A DNA stretch of 9,130 nt from Dehalococcoidales bacterium. Its GTDB lineage: Bacteria; Chloroflexota; Dehalococcoidia; Dehalococcoidales; UBA5760. Below the pieces are notes generated by a model. That model made no database searches and was not told where the DNA came from. It worked only from the letters and a program-made list of their open reading frames with translations. Below are positions 4,828-9,130 of this stretch, piece after piece. A program made the position numbers and the translations under genes. Positions within the stretch are counted from its first letter, which is position 1; the number at the start of each line of letters is the position of its first letter. The stretch is taken from assembly GCA_028710655.1 (NCBI GenBank), contig JAQTTS010000069.1:1-9130 (forward strand), read 5' to 3'.

Positions 4828-6239
4828 TGGCAGGACAAGCGACAGTCAAGGTCGGAGACAGGGAATGGTCTACGGACGTTGCCACGCTGCCCTGGGAGCT
4901 TTCGCAGGGTCTGGGAGGCCTCTCAGGGCTTCCGGCGGGCACCGGTATGATCTTCGACCTGGGATGGGAACAGATTATCGAAGTAACCACCGTGCCGATG
5001 CTCTTTCCCCTCGATATCGCTTTTCTATCGGAGAATATGATAATCACCGAAGTATATCGAGACGTGGAACCGGGATATATTGTGACTTCACAGTTGCCGG
5101 CCAAGTACTTCCTCGAGGTCAACGCCGGTGAACTGGCTGATATTGAGGCCGGCAATCAGGCGGAAGTAAGCCTGCTGTCTACGGAGAACACGGCAGCAGC
5201 ACCGGACTTGACCTCGGCGATGTTAGGCTTCATGGGATTCATGATGATGGGGATATTCATGATAGTCATCGTCCGGGACCTGACCACGGAGGCAATCAGG
5301 GAGCCGGAGAAAAAGCCGTTGCTTTACGGACTACGCGGTGAAAAGCTCCTGGCGCAGACTTCCAGAAAAGTCGATTTATGGGTCGAGATTGCCTCGGTCA
5401 TCGAAGATGAACTTGGCAAGAGAACCGATCTGCCGGCGGGCCATATCCGGCAGATCGCCGAGGTTGTTGCCCATAGAGTCGAGAAACGGGCCGGTGAGCT
5501 TACCTGGCTTGAACTCAGTGACGGAACTACCTTCGAGCGCACCGGCAAGGCGCTGATTAACCAGGGGCTCAAAATATTCGCTGCACTGGATGGTTACCTC
5601 GGCCTAACGACCAAACTGTGGCATGCCGACCGCATTGCCGTTGCCGACGTGATAGACGGCAGGTTGAAAGAGATAGACGTCATCGCATTACGAGACGGGA
5701 CCATTTTCCAGAAATCTTTCGTGCCCAAGCGTTCATCGCCAGCCACAGCTAACGACAAAGGTAAACCGGCCGGCACCTGCTACGCTGATGCCTGGAGATT
5801 CCTGATCAAAAAGGAGGAAGGAAAGCTGGTACACGGGACGGTTTACAGCGGCAACCGTCGGATCGGGCATGCCTGGGTGGAAACCGACTCCGACTTTATA
5901 TGGGAGCCGCAGACCGGCAAGTATTTCACGAATTTGGGATTCAGAGACGCCTTCGCCCCGGTCGAAGATCATCGTTACACACCAGAGCAGGCGGCCATTA
6001 TGGTAGCGAGAATCAGGCACTTCGGCCCCTGGACCGAAGAAGAGCGTTCAAGGTTTCTCAAGGACAAATCCCCGGCTGTCATTCACGAGCGCAAACGACG
6101 TTCAGAGCGACATGATGATCTGGAGCTTCTACCCGATAGTCCGGAGTTTCTGGCCTATACCATCGATGACATCGGCTTCCGGGAAAAGATAGACTCCGTT
6201 TTCCAAGAGGCGATATCGAGGGCAAGGGGGCTTGAGTAA
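4827..6239 (+). CDS. DUF192 domain – membrane helix – Cys/His papain-like or transglutaminase-like domain fusion
   Basis: A 470-residue protein. Residues of about 10-118 match the DUF192 (COG1430) pattern: a G-L-G-G-L-S-G-L-P turn, G-M-I-F-D-L, P-L-D-I-A-F-L-S, and P-A-K-Y-F-L-E-V-N-A-G-E. A hydrophobic helix at about 132-151 (methionine-rich, A-M-L-G-F-M-G-F-M-M-M-G) has acidic residues before it and Arg/Lys after it. This predicts DUF192 outside and the rest in the cytoplasm; there is no signal peptide. Residues 160-300 are an unassigned helical and beta region. The C-terminal part has C318 in G-T-C-Y-A-D-A-W, L-V-H-G-T-V, H348 in I-G-H-A-W-V-E and E360 in I-W-E-P. This arrangement is typical of papain-like or transglutaminase-like Cys-His-acid active sites in phage and plasmid proteins. 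The stop overlaps the next start (TAATG). The enzyme activity is inferred. Confidence 0.7.
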   Translation: MAGQATVKVGDREWSTDVATLPWELSQGLGGLSGLPAGTGMIFDLGWEQIIEVTTVPMLFPLDIAFLSENMIITEVYRDVEPGYIVTSQLPAKYFLEVNAGELADIEAGNQAEVSLLSTENTAAAPDLTSAMLGFMGFMMMGIFMIVIVRDLTTEAIREPEKKPLLYGLRGEKLLAQTSRKVDLWVEIASVIEDELGKRTDLPAGHIRQIAEVVAHRVEKRAGELTWLELSDGTTFERTGKALINQGLKIFAALDGYLGLTTKLWHADRIAVADVIDGRLKEIDVIALRDGTIFQKSFVPKRSSPATANDKGKPAGTCYADAWRFLIKKEEGKLVHGTVYSGNRRIGHAWVETDSDFIWEPQTGKYFTNLGFRDAFAPVEDHRYTPEQAAIMVARIRHFGPWTEEERSRFLKDKSPAVIHERKRRSERHDDLELLPDSPEFLAYTIDDIGFREKIDSVFQEAISRARGLE

Positions 6240-7771
6240 TGGCAGTTACAACCAAACCTCCGGTAGTCCTCACCATGGACGAGTACGAAAGAGACTGGAA
6301 GTCCCAGGGTTGGCAGCTCATCATCATCGGCCCGACTTCCACCTGGCGGCAAGACTGGGGGGAGTGGGAGGCGGTAAGGGATATCGTCCAGAACGCCCTT
6401 GATGAGTGCGAGCATTACACCTGGGGCTATGACAGCGAAGGCCTTTATATTCGAGATACCGGCAAAGGTATCGCTGTCGCCGACTTCCTCCTCGGCCCGC
6501 CGAAGCTCAAACCCGACTATGCCCGCGGCAAATACGGGGAAGGGATGAAGATCGCCGCCCTGGCCCTGCTCCGCAAGGGCTACCCGGTTCGCGTGGAAAC
6601 GGCGTCAAGGGATCTCTGGATCGTCTTCCTGGAGCAGAAGACCAACGGCCATGCCCAGACGCTGGCGGCCTTCTGGAGGCCTTACAGCCGGAGAAGCGGG
6701 ACAGTGTTTCACATCATCGGTTATGCCGGTTCTGCCTTCGAGGACAGGTTTGCTGTTAACCTAACGAGGTCTGCTGTCATCTCCGAAGGCCCCAGCCTGG
6801 TTACTCAGCCGGTGAGGCGGTTTAACCAGCTCATCCGGCACAAGTTTCCGGTAACCGAATCTGAAGACTGGTACGAGAAAGGGACCGGGGCATCGAGAAT
6901 ATTTGCTCGGGATATCTACATGAGGGATATCAAGAGTCCTTTTTCCTACAATCTGTGGGGCTTCGACATGGCTCCCGACCGCCACGGTGCGAAAGAAGAG
7001 CAGGACATGTGGACGGACATGGGGCGGCTCTGGAGCTGCGTCACCAAAGTGGAGTTGCTCCAGGAATTCCTGCAGATGGTGCGCATGCCGCCCATTGTTG
7101 AGACCGATGAGAGCCACAGCCTCAACATGGGCGCCTGGGATATGGGACGCGAGCCGGTCACCGGCAAAGATTACGCTGACTTCATACGGGAGAACGCTTC
7201 AACTTGGAAAGAGGCATGGGGCAAGGTTTGTGGTGATAATGCCGTCATTCGCACCGACGATCGCTGGGATGGCACTGTAAAGCATCTCGGCTATATGCCG
7301 GTAAACGTCCAATGGAACGTAAGGGATACCTTGGCTAGAGCTATCATGACCGATAAAGACCTGGTCAAGGCGTCACAGGAGCGGCTCCGGGAAGTCGAGA
7401 TTATCCCTGCTGAAGGGCTGTCGCACCGGCAGCGCATCAACCTGAAGCTCGCCCGGGCGATAACGGACGAGATTTGCCGTATCCGGAGAGTCTCCGCAGT
7501 GCACGCAGCCATCATCCCGCCAGCCAGCGACCGGGTCAGAACGGCTGGCATGTATAGCCGCACCACCGGGGAAATCTATATTGCCTCCGACCAACTCGAA
7601 AGTGCCAGAAGCACTATAGATACCGTTGTTCACGAGATTGCTCACCACACGTCCGGGGCCGAGGACCTGGAGCAGGCCCATGCCGATGCCATGACTAACG
7701 TGGCTTCAAGAGTAGTCAAGGAAACGGCCGGCGGCAAGTTCGATGAGCTACTCAAGGAGGTGACATGGTGA
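6239..7771 (+). CDS. GHKL-type ATPase domain fused to a C-terminal HExxH metalloprotease site
   Basis: A 510-residue protein. Its ATG overlaps the previous stop, and AAGGGGG lies 8 bases upstream. The N-terminal third is a GHKL (Hsp90/gyrase/MutL/histidine kinase) ATP-binding fold: N box R-D-I-V-Q-N-A-L-D-E (D48, N52), G1 box D-T-G-K-G-I (73-78) and G2 box G-K-Y-G-E-G-M-K (97-104). The residue four before the Mg-binding Asn is Asp rather than the Glu usual in hydrolysing members. The middle (about 190-400) is unassigned, with several W and D-M motifs. The C-terminus has H465-E-I-A-H469-H, a G-A-E-D-L-E-Q-A stretch, and H481 or D483 as possible third ligand. The site therefore looks like a zincin peptidase. 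The gene overlaps the next by 7 bases. It probably couples ATP-driven conformational change to proteolysis (inference). Confidence 0.75.
   Translation: MAVTTKPPVVLTMDEYERDWKSQGWQLIIIGPTSTWRQDWGEWEAVRDIVQNALDECEHYTWGYDSEGLYIRDTGKGIAVADFLLGPPKLKPDYARGKYGEGMKIAALALLRKGYPVRVETASRDLWIVFLEQKTNGHAQTLAAFWRPYSRRSGTVFHIIGYAGSAFEDRFAVNLTRSAVISEGPSLVTQPVRRFNQLIRHKFPVTESEDWYEKGTGASRIFARDIYMRDIKSPFSYNLWGFDMAPDRHGAKEEQDMWTDMGRLWSCVTKVELLQEFLQMVRMPPIVETDESHSLNMGAWDMGREPVTGKDYADFIRENASTWKEAWGKVCGDNAVIRTDDRWDGTVKHLGYMPVNVQWNVRDTLARAIMTDKDLVKASQERLREVEIIPAEGLSHRQRINLKLARAITDEICRIRRVSAVHAAIIPPASDRVRTAGMYSRTTGEIYIASDQLESARSTIDTVVHEIAHHTSGAEDLEQAHADAMTNVASRVVKETAGGKFDELLKEVTW
7754..7760 (+). promoter_or_regulatory. 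Ribosome binding site AAGGAGG before the ArdC-like gene
   Basis: A near-perfect AAGGAGG lies inside the end of the GHKL gene. Three in-frame starts follow: ATG 7765 (4 bases away), GTG 7768 (7) and ATG 7771 (10). The exact start is ambiguous by two residues. Confidence 0.6.
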
Positions 7772-9084
7772 TGTACCAGCGACCGCTTCAGCAACAGGTA
7801 AATTACACTTTTGCTTTCGGCACTTCTCTCCTGGGGATGATCCTGATCTTTGGTTTCCTGAAGTCCCTAGTGTCCGGCTGGCAGGAGCCTGAGAATGACA
7901 GCTCGCCACAGTTGCTGCCCCAGCTTAAGAAGGTCTCCGGGACTGTCACTGTAACATGCCCTATTTGCGGCCGGGAGATCGAGATTCCGGAATATGGCCG
8001 TACTACGAGAACCGACGCCCTGAGAAGGCACATCGAGTTGGAGCACCGGTCGGAAGGAAAGGACGAGGTAAGGTTCCAGCCCCAAGTGCTGATCGAGGGC
8101 GGTGAAATGGTACCGGTGAAATACCGGGATATCACCGGTTTCCTGCGAGATCCCCTCCCTGAGTACAACCTGCTGGCATGGCTCCCGGCGGTGGAAGTGG
8201 AAGGTGAGAAGAAGATTGACCTCGTCATGAAGCAGCTCAAGGCTGGTGTCGAGGGTATCCAGGACAGTTACCAGTTCCGGATGTTTCTGACCACCATGTC
8301 GAAGTTCCACGACTATTCGATCGGCAACCAGATACTCATCATGCTTCAGAAGCCGGAGGCCGTCCGGGTGGCGGGTTTCAACACCTGGAAGGACCTTGGC
8401 CGGTGGGTGAAGAAGGGCGAGAAAGGTATCGCTATCCTGGCGCCGGTCATGCCGCCGCGGTCGAAAGCGACATGCCCCGGCTGCGGCGCCGAGGTGTCTC
8501 GTAAAGCCCGGCACTGCCCGGAGTGCGGACACGGCCTGGAAACAACTTCGGGATTCGATATTGAGCAACCACGCTATTTTCGCGTTGTATATGTCTTTGA
8601 CCTCAACCAGACCGAAGGAGAGGATCTACCCGAGTTTGAGGTGCCGGTGCTCACCGGCGAGGCTAACGAGGAACTATTTGCCGATTTACTCGCCCACATG
8701 AAACAGCGGAGCGTCAGCGTGGATTTTGATTCCAGGCCGAACATGGATCCCGGCATCAAGGGGTTTTTCAGTCAAGCCGGCATCTGGGTACGTCCCGAGG
8801 AGCCTAGAGCGCAGCAACTCAAGACCTTGCTTCATGAAATCGCCCACTATTACTCGGAAGGAGTATTCCATATTCCTCGGCAGGACGCGGAGACCATCGC
8901 CGAGAGCGCTGCCTTTGTCGTGGGCACCCACTTCGGCTTTGACACCGGTGTAAGGTCGTTCCCTTATGTGGCGCTGTGGGCAAAAGACAAGAAAGTCCTG
9001 GAGAACAATCTTGGCGCCATCCGAAAGGTTTCGGCCACGATTATTGAAGCCCTGGAAGAAACGAAAACGAGGGCACTGGTTTAG
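7765..9084 (+). CDS. Membrane-anchored ArdC-like antirestriction protein with zinc fingers and HExxH metallopeptidase domain
   Basis: A 439-residue protein. A hydrophobic helix spans about 16-36. Next is a C2H2-like finger: C65-x2-C68, then H89-x4-H94. Residues of about 167-225 match the ArdC N-terminal domain: F-L-T-T-M-S-K-F-H-D-Y-S-I-G-N-Q-I-L-I, A-x-R-V-A-G-F-N-T-W, G-R-W-V-K-K-G-E-K-G-I. This domain is known in ArdC for single-stranded DNA binding and antirestriction. A zinc ribbon (C237-x2-C240-x10-C251-x2-C254) interrupts the segment before Y-F-R-V-V-Y-V-F-D-L-N-Q-T. The C-terminal metallopeptidase site is H357-E-I-A-H361-Y-Y with E380 (or E376) as third ligand, of the type found in ArdC and ImmA/IrrE-like proteins. 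ArdC proteins of plasmids protect incoming DNA from type I and II restriction. The membrane helix is unusual and suggests action at the point of DNA entry (inference). Confidence 0.85.
   Translation: MVMYQRPLQQQVNYTFAFGTSLLGMILIFGFLKSLVSGWQEPENDSSPQLLPQLKKVSGTVTVTCPICGREIEIPEYGRTTRTDALRRHIELEHRSEGKDEVRFQPQVLIEGGEMVPVKYRDITGFLRDPLPEYNLLAWLPAVEVEGEKKIDLVMKQLKAGVEGIQDSYQFRMFLTTMSKFHDYSIGNQILIMLQKPEAVRVAGFNTWKDLGRWVKKGEKGIAILAPVMPPRSKATCPGCGAEVSRKARHCPECGHGLETTSGFDIEQPRYFRVVYVFDLNQTEGEDLPEFEVPVLTGEANEELFADLLAHMKQRSVSVDFDSRPNMDPGIKGFFSQAGIWVRPEEPRAQQLKTLLHEIAHYYSEGVFHIPRQDAETIAESAAFVVGTHFGFDTGVRSFPYVALWAKDKKVLENNLGAIRKVSATIIEALEETKTRALV
8473..8526 (+). other. Zinc-ribbon insertion within the ArdC-like protein
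   Basis: Codons 237-254 encode C-P-G-C-G-A-E, then C-P-E-C-G. The spacing (2, 10, 2) is identical to that in the recombinase ribbon. It sits between the ArdC core ending in I-L-A-P-V and the Y-F-R-V-V-Y-V-F-D strand, which are normally close together in this family. Confidence 0.75.
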
Positions 9085-9089
9085 GAAAT

Positions 9090-9130
9090 ATGGCATTGGA
9101 CATTAGACCGAACAGAGGGGGGTTTTTAAG
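9090..9130 (+). CDS. Possible start of a further gene (3' truncated by window edge)
   Basis: ATG 9090 opens a frame that stays open to the window end. It encodes M-A-L-D-I-R-P-N-R-G-G-F-L and begins 5 bases after the previous stop. The ribosome site is weak (AGGA 3 bases before the ATG). The close spacing fits the compact operon, but only 13 codons are visible and no family can be named. A later start outside the window is possible. Confidence 0.35.
   Translation, partial: MALDIRPNRGGFL

Noticed and set aside
7867..8568. 233-residue minus-strand frame opposite the ArdC-like gene, and other long antisense frames in the right half
   Set aside because: They lie opposite genes with clear domain motifs and show no motifs of their own. 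Long antisense frames are expected in moderately GC-rich coding DNA.
9117..9127. G6T5 run near the right edge as a terminator or slippery site
   Set aside because: No stem precedes it, and the run does not place a slippery heptamer in the frame opened at 9090. It reads as ordinary Gly-Gly-Phe-Leu codons.

Overview
The window is 9.1 kb of tightly packed coding DNA, all on the + strand. Genes are joined by very short gaps or by start/stop overlaps (TGATG, TAATG, ATGGTGA), so it reads as one long operon or two. No tRNA, rRNA, CRISPR array, insertion sequence or non-coding stretch over 60 bases was seen. Strong GGAG-type ribosome sites precede almost every gene, and the base composition is moderately GC-rich. 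The content is that of a mobile element: a provirus, or an integrated virus-plasmid hybrid. The host is most likely an uncultured bacterium, but it cannot be placed from this sequence. A Chloroflexota-type host is only a hunch, and an archaeon is not excluded.

Left half (1-3782), virion- or surface-like module. It starts with the end of a small single-span membrane protein. Next is a tail-fibre-like protein with a Pro/Gly/Thr-rich linker and a Trp-rich beta domain. Two tandem paralogous proteins of about 235 residues follow, with a phage tail or decoration-protein look. The module ends with three small proteins (126, 150 and 143 residues) that look like single Ig-like beta-sandwich units; two are clear paralogues, and one of these ends in an extremely methionine-rich hydrophobic tail.

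Middle (3837-4827): a short tyrosine recombinase without the usual N-terminal DNA-binding domain but with an inserted zinc ribbon, then an unrecognised 101-residue protein whose start overlaps the recombinase stop.

Right half (4827-9084): three large multidomain proteins that are translationally coupled. (i) A DUF192 domain, a membrane helix and a C-terminal Cys/His papain-like or transglutaminase-like domain. (ii) A GHKL-type ATPase domain followed by a C-terminal HExxH metalloprotease site. (iii) A membrane helix, a C2H2-like finger, an ArdC-type antirestriction domain with an inserted zinc ribbon, and a C-terminal HExxH site. Fusions of ArdC, peptidase and ATPase domains are typical of the 'polyvalent' proteins that phages and conjugative elements use on entering a new host. 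The inferred role of this block is therefore establishment or counter-defence at the membrane. It is the most unusual part of the window. A further gene may start at 9090.
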